A stretch of 64,000 nt of DNA from DATDAH01 sp963725155 (GTDB lineage: Bacteria > Actinomycetota > Acidimicrobiia > Acidimicrobiales > DATDAH01): positions 496,001 through 560,000 of the forward strand of contig CAVRXU010000002.1 of assembly GCA_963725155.1 (NCBI GenBank). Direction: 5' to 3'. Numbering within the stretch: the stretch's first letter is position 1; every line of letters begins with the position of its first letter. The notes beneath the pieces were generated by a model. The model was not told where the DNA came from. It did no database searches and was given only the letters and a program-made list of their open reading frames with translations. The position numbers and the translations under genes are program-made. Positions 41,869-50,953 of the stretch are shown in pieces.

Positions 41869-43025
41869 GGCTCGTGCTCCTGGTGTGCGGTCCATTGGGC
41901 CCGGCGGGCGTTGTAGGTCGAGAAGGCCGAGCGGACCTCGTCGAGGTCGAGGCCGAAGGCCGCCGGGTCGGGGTGGACGTTGGGCTCACGGTCCGCGGCG
42001 TGGCCCTGCCACCAGCGGGCCATGCCCGTCTCGAACGCCTGGCTCACCGGCTCGTCGAGCCAGGCGTAGAGGGCGCGCACCTCGGCGATCGGGTCCGCCT
42101 GCACGGCGCGGAAGTCGAGGTCGTAGAAGCGGTTGTCGGCGCCTGAGTCGCGGAAGGCGATGACCCGCTCCATCGCCGTGGACCAGTGCTCGAGGTTGAG
42201 GGCCCCGAGGTAAGCGGGGTCGAGGACATCGTTGAACTGGCTGCCGACTTCGGCGTACAGGTCGGCGACCGACACCAGGACCTCGGTCGGATCCCGGTGG
42301 GTCATGACGAAGCGGGCGTCGGGGAAGGCGCGGTCGAGGTGGTCGAGGAAGAGGAGATGCGTCGGGCACTTCAGCCGCCACGGCTTCGCCGGATTTCCCC
42401 ACTGGAGCAGCTTCAGCACCCGGCGCTCGTACTGGTAGGTCGACGTGAGGTCGGCATCCAGCAGCCAGCGGGAGTACGAGGGGATGTAGGCGAAGGCCTG
42501 GAAGTAGTGGGCCTTGAAGTCCAGGGCCATGAGGTCCTGGCACTCCTCGGGTCCGGTCGCCGTCGACGGCAGGAGGTCGGCCAGACGCGGCGCCAGCTTG
42601 TCCCGGTGGGCGTTCTCCGCCTCGGCCTGGGCGATCCGGGGATCCGGGCTCTCTACCGTCGAGGGCGGCGGGCAGGGCCGCTTCGCCTCCCAGGCGCGCA
42701 GCGACCGGGCGTCGGGATCCTCGGCCAGCAGGAATGAGAGCGCGGTCGAGCCGGTGCGGGGCAACCCGAGCCCGATCAGCGGGGCCTCGATCGGCTCTTC
42801 GTCGATCTCGGGGTGCCGGCGGTACCACTCCTCGATCTGCAGGCGGTGGGTCAGCAGGTTCACGATCAGATAGGGCACGGCCGCCTGACCCACGGCGTTC
42901 ATCGAGGCCTCGTCCCGCAACGAGCGGACCAGCCGTTCGAGCCCTTCGAGGAACGAGTCGTCGCCGAAGTCATCGAGCCCGGTCGCACCCCGCGCCGCGG
43001 CCAGGAGCTCCTCGTGTGCGGTCAT
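41865..43025 (-). CDS. Sulfotransferase family protein (catabolic-region type)
   Basis: The 386-aa protein has the PAPS loop PLIGLGLPRTGSTALSFLL (about 82-100) and the 3'-phosphate region FVMTHRDPTEVLVSVADLY, together with the WRLKCPTHLLFLDHLDRAFPDA signature of the large actinobacterial and sphingomonad Sulfotransfer_3 group. These proteins are usually embedded in lipid or steroid-degradation regions and their acceptors are unknown. It is the first gene of the minus-strand run sulfotransferase, DUF7064-like, sulfatase-like, and diverges from the P450. Confidence 0.88.
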   Translation of the reverse strand: MTAHEELLAAARGATGLDDFGDDSFLEGLERLVRSLRDEASMNAVGQAAVPYLIVNLLTHRLQIEEWYRRHPEIDEEPIEAPLIGLGLPRTGSTALSFLLAEDPDARSLRAWEAKRPCPPPSTVESPDPRIAQAEAENAHRDKLAPRLADLLPSTATGPEECQDLMALDFKAHYFQAFAYIPSYSRWLLDADLTSTYQYERRVLKLLQWGNPAKPWRLKCPTHLLFLDHLDRAFPDARFVMTHRDPTEVLVSVADLYAEVGSQFNDVLDPAYLGALNLEHWSTAMERVIAFRDSGADNRFYDLDFRAVQADPIAEVRALYAWLDEPVSQAFETGMARWWQGHAADREPNVHPDPAAFGLDLDEVRSAFSTYNARRAQWTAHQEHEP

Positions 43026-43074
43026 CCGCCGCCCCCTGTCGTCCGTCCCACTGTGGAGATTGGTGGCCGCACCA

Positions 43075-43137
43075 TGACACGAACGGCCTGGGGCGGACCG
43101 TTGACCCGCTCATTTTGGTGTCATAGCCTGACACGAA
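43075..43137. promoter_or_regulatory. Divergent promoter with TGACACGAA repeats
   Basis: TGACACGAA occurs at 43075-43083 and again at 43129-43137. The second copy forms the dyad GTGTCA-TAGCC-TGACAC (43118-43134). The sites sit in the 131 bp between the sulfotransferase (minus) and P450 (plus) starts, so one regulator could control both directions. The TetR at 45120 is the nearest candidate. Confidence 0.6.
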
Positions 43138-43156
43138 ATATCACCGAGGGGGTCTT

Positions 43157-44362
43157 GTGGCCGTCACCAGCCCGAGCGACGTGTACTACGACCCCTACGA
43201 CGTCGTCATCGACGCCGATCCGTACCCGACGTTCCGTCGGCTGCGGGACGAGGCGCCGCTGTACTTCAACGAGCCGCTCGACTTCTACGCCGTCAGCCGC
43301 TTCGAGGACGTCGAGCGCGGCCTCAAGGATCCCGCGACCTACATCTCCGGCCGCGGCGGGATCCTCGAGTTGATCAAGGCGGGCATCGAGATGCCACCCG
43401 GGATCCTCATCTTCGAGGACCCCCCGACCCACACGATCCACCGGCGGCTGCTGTCCCGGATGTTCACGCCCAAGCGCGTCGCCGATCTCGAGCCGAAGAT
43501 CCGCGAGTTCTGCGCCGACAGCCTCGACCCGCTCGTCGGGACCGGTCGGTTCGACTTCATCGCCGACCTCGGCGCCCAGATGCCGATGCGCACGATCGGG
43601 ATGCTGCTCGGCATCCCCGAGGCCGACCAGGTGGCCATCCGCGACCACGTCGACCGGAGCCTGGCCACCGAGGCAGGAGAGCCGATGAAGGTCGCCGACG
43701 GCTTCGTCACCGGCGAGATGTTCGAGGAGTACATCGACTGGCGGGCCGAGAACCCCTCCGACGACATCATGACCGAGCTCCTCCATGCCGAGTTCGAGGA
43801 CGAGACCGGGACGGTCCGGCGCCTCGCCAAGGCCGAGGTCATGACCTACGTCACGGTGGTCGCCGGCGCCGGCAACGAGACCACCGCCCGGCTGATCGGC
43901 TGGGCCGGCAAGGTCCTGGCCGACCACCCGGATCAGCGGCGGGAGCTCGTCGAGGACCGGTCCCTGATCCCCAATGCCATCGAGGAGCTCCTCCGCTTCG
44001 AGCCGCCCGCCCCGCACGTCGGGCGTTACGTGGCCCGGGACGTCGAGCTCCACGGACAGACGGTGCCGGCGGGCAGCGCCATGCTGTTCCTGGTCGGTTC
44101 GGCCAATCGGGACGACCGGCGGTTCCCCGACGGCGACCGGTTCGACATCCACCGCCAGGACGGTCCCCACATCACCTTCGGCTACGGCATCCACTTCTGC
44201 CTCGGGGCCGCATTGGCCCGGCTGGAGGGTCGGGTGGCCCTCGACGAGGTCCTCTCGCGGTTCCCCGAGTGGGAGGTCGAAACCGACCGCGCCGTGCTCG
44301 CTCCCACGTCCACGGTCCGTGGGTGGGAATCACTTCCGGTCATCACACCGACCGGGGTCTGA
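43157..44362 (+). CDS. Cytochrome P450
   Basis: The 401-aa protein has all core P450 motifs: the oxygen-activation helix VVAGAGNETTARLIGW (about 234-249), the K-helix ExxR in NAIEELLRFE, the PxR-type meander FPDGDRFDIHR and the heme loop FGYGIHFCLGAALAR with the axial Cys near residue 349. There is no membrane anchor, so it is a soluble class I enzyme needing ferredoxin and reductase, neither of which is adjacent. It hydroxylates a hydrophobic substrate (CYP107/125-like in general layout). The GTG follows GAGGGGG. An SDR starts 18 bp downstream. Confidence 0.95.
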   Translation: MAVTSPSDVYYDPYDVVIDADPYPTFRRLRDEAPLYFNEPLDFYAVSRFEDVERGLKDPATYISGRGGILELIKAGIEMPPGILIFEDPPTHTIHRRLLSRMFTPKRVADLEPKIREFCADSLDPLVGTGRFDFIADLGAQMPMRTIGMLLGIPEADQVAIRDHVDRSLATEAGEPMKVADGFVTGEMFEEYIDWRAENPSDDIMTELLHAEFEDETGTVRRLAKAEVMTYVTVVAGAGNETTARLIGWAGKVLADHPDQRRELVEDRSLIPNAIEELLRFEPPAPHVGRYVARDVELHGQTVPAGSAMLFLVGSANRDDRRFPDGDRFDIHRQDGPHITFGYGIHFCLGAALARLEGRVALDEVLSRFPEWEVETDRAVLAPTSTVRGWESLPVITPTGV

Positions 44363-44380
44363 CAGGACGGAGGTCCGAAC

Positions 44381-45115
44381 ATGGGTGAACTGGAGGGCAA
44401 GGTCGCGGTCATCACCGGGGCCGGTTCGGGAATGGGCAGGGCATCGGTCGAGGTCTTCGTCCGCGAGGGCGCCACGGTGGTGGCCGCGGACGTCACCGGG
44501 GCCGAGCAGGACACGGCTGCCGCGGTCGGCGGCGACGTCCTGGCGGTGCACTGCGACGTCACCCAGGAGGCCGATGTCGAGGCGATGATCGCCACGACCG
44601 TCGAGGCCCACGGTCGGGTGGACGCGCTGCTCAACGTGGCCGGCATCGCCGACGCCTGCATGATCGCCGACATCACCATGGAGCACTACGACCGGTTGAT
44701 GGACGTCGACCTGCGGGGCGTGGTGCTCGGGATGAAGCACGGCATCCGGGCCATGCTCGAGACCGGCGGGGGTTCGATCGTGAACTGGTCCTCGCTGGGC
44801 GGACTGGGCGGGTCGCCGTACACCGGCGTGTACACGATGGCCAAGCACGGTGTCGTCGGGGCCACGAAGGTGGGCGCGATCGAGTACGGCCCCAAGGGGA
44901 TCCGGATCAACGCCGTCTGCCCCGGCTTCATCGTCACCGCGATGTCGGCCGGCGCCGAGAACCTCCCGGAGTACCAGGGCAAGGCCGCGCTCGGCCGGGT
45001 CGGCCAGCCCGAGGAGGTGGCCGAAGTCGGCGCCTTCCTGGCGTCGGACCGGGCGTCGTTCGTCAGCGGGGCCTGCATCCCCGTCGACGGGGGCTGGGGC
45101 GCGAAGCTGGCCTGA
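44381..45115 (+). CDS. Short-chain dehydrogenase/reductase
   Basis: The 244-aa classical SDR has TGAGSGMG (cofactor loop), VAAD (acidic NAD-selecting residue), LNVAG, the catalytic Ser in IVNWSSLGG and the YxxxK pair in GVYTMAKHG, then PGFI and IPVDGGW at the end. GGAGG precedes the ATG. It follows the P450 by 18 bp and could oxidise the alcohol the P450 makes (inference). Confidence 0.93.
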   Translation: MGELEGKVAVITGAGSGMGRASVEVFVREGATVVAADVTGAEQDTAAAVGGDVLAVHCDVTQEADVEAMIATTVEAHGRVDALLNVAGIADACMIADITMEHYDRLMDVDLRGVVLGMKHGIRAMLETGGGSIVNWSSLGGLGGSPYTGVYTMAKHGVVGATKVGAIEYGPKGIRINAVCPGFIVTAMSAGAENLPEYQGKAALGRVGQPEEVAEVGAFLASDRASFVSGACIPVDGGWGAKLA

Positions 45116-45119
45116 CCCG

Positions 45120-45731
45120 ATGGCCGACCTGACCGAGGCTCGCGTCCCCCGCAAGTACGACGGCGCCCAGCGCCGTCAGCAGGTGGCGGCGTCGCGGGAT
45201 CGGATCGTCGCGGCCGGGGTGGATCTGCTCCTCGCCTCCTCGATCCGGGACTGGCGGGCGTTGACGATCCGGGCCGTGGCCGAGGGGGCCGGGGTGAGCG
45301 AGCGGACCGTCTACCGGCAGTTCGGTGACCAGCGGGGGCTGCGGGACGCGGTGATGCACCGGTTGGAGGAGGACGCGGGGGTCGATCTGGGCGGCCTGAC
45401 GCTCGAGGACGTCGCCGGCCACACCACCCGGGTCCTCGAACATGTCGCCTCGTACCCCCTCGAGCCCCGTCCGCCGCTGGATCCGACCCTCACCGACGCC
45501 CATCAGCGCCAACGTCAGGCGTTGCTGGCCGCGGTCGCCGAGCACACCGCTGACTGGGCTGAGCCGGAGCGGGCCGCGGCCGCGGCCATGTTCGACGTGC
45601 TCTGGAGCGTCGGGTCCTACGAGCGACTGGTGGTCGACTGGCAGATCGAGAGCGACGAGGCGATCCGGGTCATCGCCTGGGTCATCGGCCTCGTCGAGCG
45701 CGCCATCCGCGAAGGTGACCGCCCGAGCTGA
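45120..45731 (+). CDS. TetR-family transcriptional regulator
   Basis: The 203-aa protein has the HTH region TIRAVAEGAGVSERTVYRQFGDQRGLRDAVM (about residues 42-72). It starts 4 bp after the SDR stop, so it is part of the P450-SDR operon and likely regulates it; the dyad before the P450 is the obvious candidate site. The helical ligand-binding part shows no recognisable subgroup. Confidence 0.92.
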   Translation: MADLTEARVPRKYDGAQRRQQVAASRDRIVAAGVDLLLASSIRDWRALTIRAVAEGAGVSERTVYRQFGDQRGLRDAVMHRLEEDAGVDLGGLTLEDVAGHTTRVLEHVASYPLEPRPPLDPTLTDAHQRQRQALLAAVAEHTADWAEPERAAAAAMFDVLWSVGSYERLVVDWQIESDEAIRVIAWVIGLVERAIREGDRPS

Positions 45732-45767
45732 GTCGGCCGCACCGTGGGCGCCTGAGAGACTGGCGCC

Positions 45768-46736
45768 GTGTTCCTCATGCGCTTCGACTTGCGGGCCCCC
45801 GGCCCGACGCCGGCAGCCGACCTCTACGCCGCCGCCCTCGACATGGCCGAGTGGGCCGAGGACAAGGGTTGTCTCGGCGTTGTCATCTCTGAGCACCATG
45901 GGTCCGAGGACGGCTACCTGCCTTCCCCGCTGGTGATGGCCGCCGCAGTGGCGGCGCGGACGTCGAACGTCGGCATCAGCATCGCCGCCCTGCTCCTGTT
46001 GATGTACGACCCGATCAAGCTGGCCGAGGACCTCAACGTCCTCGACCACCTGAGCCGGGGCCGGGTCCTGCCGATCATCGGGCTCGGGTACCGGCCCGAG
46101 GAGTTCGCCATGTTCGGCATCGACCCGCGGCAGCGCGGCGCGGAGATGGAGGAGCGGCTCGAGGTGCTGCAGGCCGCCTTGGCGGGCGAGACCGTGACCT
46201 GGCGGGGCCGCACCGGGGCCGTTCGGCCCCTGCCTTACACCGATGGGGGCATGAAGCTGGCGTACGGCGGCGGCTCTCCTGCCGCGGCCCGCCGTGCCGC
46301 GCGCTTCGGCCTCGACTTCATCGGCGAGGCCGACCGACCGGACTTGGCCGAGGTCTATGGGGACGAGGCCGAGCGGGTCGGCCGCCCGCCGGGAGGCTGC
46401 ATGATCCCGTCGGGGGGATCACCGAGCTCGGTCTTCATCGCCGAGGACGTGGACGCGGCGTGGGCCGAGATCGGGCCCCATCTTCTCCACGACGCCGTGG
46501 AGTACGCGGCGTGGCTGGGCGACGACCACGACGCGGTCACCCGCTCGCGGGCCACGACGGTCGAGGAGCTCCGTGCCGAAGGCGGGAGCTATCGCATCCT
46601 GACCCCGGACGAGGCGGTCGAGCTGATCGGCACCAGCGGCTACCTCGGCCTGCAGCCCCTCTGTGGCGGTCTCGCCCCCGATGCCGCCTGGCGGTCCTTG
46701 CGGCTGCTCGAGACCGATGTCCTCCCTCGGATCTGA
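45768..46736 (+). CDS. LLM-class (F420-dependent-type) flavin oxidoreductase
   Basis: The 322-aa luciferase-like TIM barrel has the early motif GVVISEHHGSEDGYLPSPLV, the VGISIAALLLLMYDPIKLAEDL strand-helix and the SRGRVLPIIGLGYRPEEF signature. Proteins of this layout in actinobacteria usually use F420, but FMN cannot be excluded. The GTG lies 36 bp after the TetR gene, so it may be the last gene of the P450 operon; an ATG at 45777 is an alternative start. Confidence 0.88.
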   Translation: MFLMRFDLRAPGPTPAADLYAAALDMAEWAEDKGCLGVVISEHHGSEDGYLPSPLVMAAAVAARTSNVGISIAALLLLMYDPIKLAEDLNVLDHLSRGRVLPIIGLGYRPEEFAMFGIDPRQRGAEMEERLEVLQAALAGETVTWRGRTGAVRPLPYTDGGMKLAYGGGSPAAARRAARFGLDFIGEADRPDLAEVYGDEAERVGRPPGGCMIPSGGSPSSVFIAEDVDAAWAEIGPHLLHDAVEYAAWLGDDHDAVTRSRATTVEELRAEGGSYRILTPDEAVELIGTSGYLGLQPLCGGLAPDAAWRSLRLLETDVLPRI

Positions 46737-46762
46737 CGCCGCCCCTCCTGGTGGAATCGTGG

Positions 46763-46776
46763 TTCTCGTTTGAGAA
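46763..46776. promoter_or_regulatory. TTCTC-GTTT-GAGAA dyad before the esterase gene
   Basis: This 14-bp perfect inverted repeat lies 85 bp upstream of the GTG at 46861. Its half-site matches, in reversed order, the GAGAA-N5-TTCTC dyads found at 53890, 59379 and 63556. Confidence 0.45.
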
Positions 46777-46860
46777 GGGGCGCTTTGCCGCGAGGAAGGA
46801 CGCACCTACAGTCAGCGCAGAGCGCTTGCGCCGGGAGCGCACCCGACGAGGGGGACAGAC

Positions 46861-48878
46861 GTGAGCAGTGCGCCGATCGGGTCCAAGGACCCGCAGTTCA
46901 CCAGCCCGTTCGTGGACATCGACGAGTGGCGGGACGACCCGGTTCGTCACCGGTACGTGCACGGGGGGTTCGAGGGGACCGAGACGAAGTTCTCGATGTA
47001 CTTCCCGCCCGAGGAGCTCTACGAGGGGCGGTTCTTCCAGCCCCTGATGCCGATCTCGGGGTTCGAGAACGCGGCGCCGATGCTCCTCGGCGGGATGATG
47101 GGCGGGTCCATCGACTTCGCCGTCGACAGCGGCGGCTACCTCGTCGAGTCGAACCTCGGCCGCACGGTCATGTTCCCCGGGGACGACACCACCCTGGTCG
47201 GCTACCGGGCGAGCGCCGCGGTCGCCCGCTACTCCCGGGTGCTCGCCGCGGAGATGTACGGCGAGCACCGCGCCTACGGCTACGTGTACGGAGGCAGCGG
47301 CGGCGCTTACAAGACCATTGGCTGCATCGAGAACACCGTCGACGTCTGGGACGGGGCAGTTCCCTTCGTCCACGGCTCGCCGCTGAGCCTGCCGAACCTG
47401 TTCACGGTCCAGGCCCACGCCATCCGGATCCTGCGCGACGTGTTCCCCCAGATCGTTGACGCCGTCGAGGTGGGCGGCAGCGGCGACCCCTGGGCCGGCT
47501 TGACCGTCGAGCAGCGGGAGGCCCTGGCCGAAGTCACCCGCATGGGCTTCCCCCTCCCCGTCTGGTTCGACGTCGACCGCGTCGCCGCCGGCTACACCGG
47601 GGTGTTCTGCAGCCTGATCGACAAGGTCATCGGCTACGACCCGGACTACTTCGAGGAGTTCTGGACCGAGCCCGGGTACCTGGGGGCGGACCTCCCCGCC
47701 TCGCTGGCGGCCGCTCGCGTGCAGCACGACACCACGATCAGCCAGGTCGTGCTCCAGTCGGAGGCGGCCGACCTGGGCCTGCCGATGTCGATGTCGGCGA
47801 TGTTCGGCGACAGCGAGCACGACATGCCGGCGGCGCTGCGCCTGGCCAGCCTCCCCGAGGGCAACCTCCAGGGCGCCACCCTCATCCTCATCAGCGGGGA
47901 CGGGAAGGGCCACCTGCTGCACATCGCCCAGGTGATCGACGACCTGATCATGACCGGCTTCGGCGAGAACCACTTCGAGGCGCTGCGCTCGATCCAGGCG
48001 GGCGACGAAGTGAGCGTGGACAACTCCATCTACCTCGCCTCGCAGACCTACCACCGCCACCAGGTGCCGGACATCGAGGAGTACCCGACGTTCGCCCAGT
48101 TCTGCACCGGCGGCGAGCCCATCTACCCCCAGCGCCCCGAGATCATCGGCATGAAGTTCGCCCAGGGCGGTGGGGGATCGATCCAGTCGGGGCGCTTCGC
48201 CGGGAAGATGATCGTGGTCGAGGCCCTGATGGACGAGACCTGCTCACCCTGGCAGGCGGACTGGTACCGGTCGCGGGTGCAGGAGGCCCTCGGTGACCGC
48301 CTCGACGACCACTACCGGCTGTGGTTCGTCGAGCACGCCATGCACACCACGCCCACCGTCTTGCCCGACGACCCCCGTCCGGTGCGGACCACGCGGGCCG
48401 TCTCCTACGCCGGGGTGCTCCAGCAGGCCCTCCGGGACCTGAGTGCGTGGGTCGAGCACGACCGCGTCCCCCGGCTTCGACCCGGTACGAGATGGTGGAC
48501 GGCGAGGTCGTGGTGCCCGAGACCGCGGCCGAGCGCAAGAGCATCCAGGCGGTGGTCACCGTGGCCGCCAACGGCCGGTCCCGAGCGGAGGTCGCGGTCG
48601 GCGAGGATGTCGAGTTCACCGCCGAGGTCGAGGTGCCGGCGGGCACGGGCACCATCGTCACCGCCGAGTGGGACTTCGAGGGGGCCGGCGACTTCCCCCA
48701 CCCGACCGAGGGCCTCGACGGTTCGGCTACGCGCCTGCGGCTGGCGACCAGCTACGCCTTCAGCGAGCCGGGCACGTACTTCCCGGCGTTGCGGGTCGCC
48801 AGCCAGCGCCAGGGGGCCGTCGACTCGCCCTTCGCCCGTGTCCTGAACCTTGGCCGGGTCCGGGTGGTCGTCAGCTAG
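46861..48878 (+). pseudogene. Alpha/beta-hydrolase with PKD-like C-terminus, frameshifted
   Basis: The first about 536 codons form a tannase/esterase-like protein: nucleophile elbow GYVYGGSGGAYKT (about 140-152), acid region EALMDETCSPWQADWY and a histidine in FVEHAMHTTP. At a run of five C (48468-48472) the frame is lost. The sequence that continues the protein (STRYEMVDGEVVVPETAAER, then a PKD-like GEDVEFTAEVEVPAGTGTIV) lies in another frame and ends at 48878. One extra C would restore a single protein of about 672 residues. Read as it stands, the first frame runs into Arg/Ser-rich nonsense up to 48846. It is a true single-base loss, a phase-variable run or a sequencing error. No signal peptide is seen. 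Confidence 0.8.
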
Positions 48879-48881
48879 ACG

Positions 48882-49817
48882 ATGGGGGACCGCGCCGCCG
48901 CCATGGCGGCCGTCGGCCTGCTGTGCCTGGCCGGCTGTAGCGGGGACAACGGGGACGACGCCGCACCCGCGGAGACCGTGGAGGCCGTGACGACGATGAC
49001 CACGACACCCCCTCCGGCGAGCAGCCGGTCCCTGGCCACCACGGTGGAGCCCGCCCCGGACCTCCCGGGCTACAACGTCTACCGGCCGAGTGACCTCGAG
49101 GCGACCGGTGCGCCGCTCCCGGTCGTGGTCTGGGCGAACGGTGGGTGCTTCCGCCACGATGCGACCTGGCAGACCCTCCTCGAGCGGTGGGCGGCGGCGG
49201 GGTTCTTCGTGGTGGCGATCACCGAGCCACCCCCTGACGCACCGCTGACCGCGACCGATCTCACCACCGCTGACGACCAGGCGATGGCGATCGACTGGGC
49301 GGTCGCGCAGGACGCTGCGGCCAGCTCCTACGCGGGCCACCTCGACCTCGATCGGGTGGTGGCCGCGGGCAACTCCTGTGGCGGGATCACGTCGCTGGCG
49401 CTGGCCGGGCAGGACGATCGCGTGCGGGCGGTGTTCGTGCTCTCCGGCTCCAGCGTCGGGCCCGGCGCGACGAGGGAGCAGGCCGCGGCGGTCATGACCG
49501 ACGTGACGGTCCCGGTCGGCTTCGCGGTCGGGGCCTCAGAGGACCTCGCCCACCCGCAGGCGCTTCAGGACTACGAGGTGCTGCCCGCCGGCGTGCCGGG
49601 CTTCGTGGCCAGCCGGGCCTCGGGCGACCATGTCCTGATGTCGACCGACACTGGGATCCTGGCCGAGGCGGCCGAGATCGGCATCAACTGGATGGATCTG
49701 GTGCTCTACGGCAACGAGACCGCACGTCGGGCCGTGGCCGAGCGCCCCTGTGGTGCGTGTGCCGCCGACCTCTGGACCGTGGCCGCCAAGCACCTCGATG
49801 CCCTTCCGGTGGCGTAG
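48882..49817 (+). CDS. Lipoprotein alpha/beta hydrolase (poly-ester/PET-hydrolase-like fold)
   Basis: The 311-aa protein has a lipobox in AVGLLCLAGCSGD (Cys about 19), a Thr/Pro-rich linker, then an alpha/beta hydrolase: VVVWANGGCFRHD (oxyanion region), a serine elbow VAAGNSCGGITSLAL, the acid region VGASEDLAHP and a His in SGDHVLMS. The layout resembles cutinase/dienelactone-hydrolase-like secreted esterases. It starts 3 bp after the frameshifted esterase gene, so the two form an operon. Confidence 0.82.
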   Translation: MGDRAAAMAAVGLLCLAGCSGDNGDDAAPAETVEAVTTMTTTPPPASSRSLATTVEPAPDLPGYNVYRPSDLEATGAPLPVVVWANGGCFRHDATWQTLLERWAAAGFFVVAITEPPPDAPLTATDLTTADDQAMAIDWAVAQDAAASSYAGHLDLDRVVAAGNSCGGITSLALAGQDDRVRAVFVLSGSSVGPGATREQAAAVMTDVTVPVGFAVGASEDLAHPQALQDYEVLPAGVPGFVASRASGDHVLMSTDTGILAEAAEIGINWMDLVLYGNETARRAVAERPCGACAADLWTVAAKHLDALPVA

Positions 49818-49820
49818 GCC

Positions 49821-50786
49821 TCAGGTCGGTCGGGCGGTGGCGAAGGCCCGGAGCTCGCGGGCGACGTCGGGCCCCGTGGGTGTGTAGATGATCTCCGCGA
49901 AGCCCACATCGGCCAGGCGCGAGAGCTGCCGGGAGACGCGCCCGACGTCGCCGACCGTGGCCTTCAGGTCGATGTGATCGAGGAGCGGTCGGTCGCGGTC
50001 GGTCAGGTGCGTCACATGGCCCTCGAAGGTCAACAGGTGGCGTTCGCCCTCCGGGGCGAGGGCCTCGAGGGCTTCCCGCCAACCGGTGCCCCCGGGGAGG
50101 GCGTCGACCGCCTCGGCGCCGCCCGTGGCGTAAGCGTTGTGCCAGTCGGTGACCCGCCACGGTCCGATCGCCTCCCGGACTCGGTCGGACCCCGCCTCCT
50201 CCCCGTCTTCGAGCACCGTGCCGGACACGATCATGGCGGCCGGGAGCGTGGGGTGGGGCGGTCCGATGATCCCGTCCGCGATGCCATCAGCCAGGGCGAT
50301 GCCGCGGGGGCCGAAGACGCTCAGCCACAACGGGACCTCGATGGGTCGTGGCTCGGCCAAGCCGTCAGCGTGGAGCATCCGGGCCGGCGCCCCGTCGACG
50401 ATCGCGGTCTCACCGGCGAGGAGCCGGCGGAGCGCCGTGACGTACTCCCCGAGGACCGGCAGCCTCATGGGTCGTTGCCCCACTGCCAGGCGGGCGGTGA
50501 AGCCCGTGCCGAAGCAGGCGCGGAGGCGCCCATCGGAGAGGCGGGCGATGGTGGCGATCCCCGACGCCATGGTCATCACCGACCGTTGATCGGGGATCAG
50601 GACCGAGGTGCCGAGGCCGATGCGGCTGGTCCGTTCCGCGGCCAGAGCGAGGTGGACGAACGGGTCCTCCCACAGCGGCGACGAGTCATAGATCCACGCC
50701 CGGGCGTACCCGAGCTCCTCGGCCAGCACGACGAGGTCGGCGAAGCCAGGCCCCGGGGGCAGCCCGCAGGAGAGCTCGAAACCCAC
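49821..50786 (-). CDS. LLM-class (F420-dependent-type) oxidoreductase
   Basis: The 321-aa TIM-barrel protein begins VGFELSCGLPPGPGFADLVVLAEELGYARAWIYD and has RIGLGTSVLIPDQRSV and RLRACFGTGFTARLAVG, as in F420-dependent 5,10-methylenetetrahydromethanopterin reductase-like enzymes. The GTG at 50786 lies 5 bp after the small gene upstream, and residues further upstream in the open frame are unrelated. It is the third gene of the run hydrolase, small protein, oxidoreductase. The substrate is unknown. Confidence 0.86.
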   Translation of the reverse strand: MGFELSCGLPPGPGFADLVVLAEELGYARAWIYDSSPLWEDPFVHLALAAERTSRIGLGTSVLIPDQRSVMTMASGIATIARLSDGRLRACFGTGFTARLAVGQRPMRLPVLGEYVTALRRLLAGETAIVDGAPARMLHADGLAEPRPIEVPLWLSVFGPRGIALADGIADGIIGPPHPTLPAAMIVSGTVLEDGEEAGSDRVREAIGPWRVTDWHNAYATGGAEAVDALPGGTGWREALEALAPEGERHLLTFEGHVTHLTDRDRPLLDHIDLKATVGDVGRVSRQLSRLADVGFAEIIYTPTGPDVARELRAFATARPT

Positions 50787-50791
50787 CTCGG

Positions 50792-50953
50792 TCAGGGGAG
50801 GGGCTCGGCGACGCGGTGGAGCTGGGCGTCGGCGCCGTCGATGACCCGGGGCTGGTGCCAGATCTCGACGCACATGGCCACCATGACGATCGAGTGCACG
50901 AGCTGGAGCAGGTGACTGGCGTCGTCCGGGAGGTCGTCGAGAGGGGATCTCAA
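50792..50953 (-). CDS. Small conserved protein, short paralogue of the protein at 60752
   Basis: The roughly 53-aa product (TTG start at 50953 overlapping the hydrolase stop as TTGA; a GTG at 50974 is also possible) ends CVEIWHQPRVIDGADAQLHR and then VAEPLP. This lines up with the second half of the 108-aa protein at 60752-61078 (PVEVWRQPRVPDSGASSIDV, VEPVP), including the preceding LDD(L) and LLxL residues. It is squeezed between a hydrolase and an oxidoreductase gene with no spare space. The function is unknown; it could be an accessory subunit. Confidence 0.6.
   Translation of the reverse strand: MRSPLDDLPDDASHLLQLVHSIVMVAMCVEIWHQPRVIDGADAQLHRVAEPLP

Noticed and set aside
46740..46783. 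CGCCCCT and AGGGGCG arms before the esterase gene considered as a terminator of the LLM gene
   Set aside because: The loop is about 30 nt and contains the tighter TTCTC/GAGAA dyad; a regulatory site is the simpler reading.
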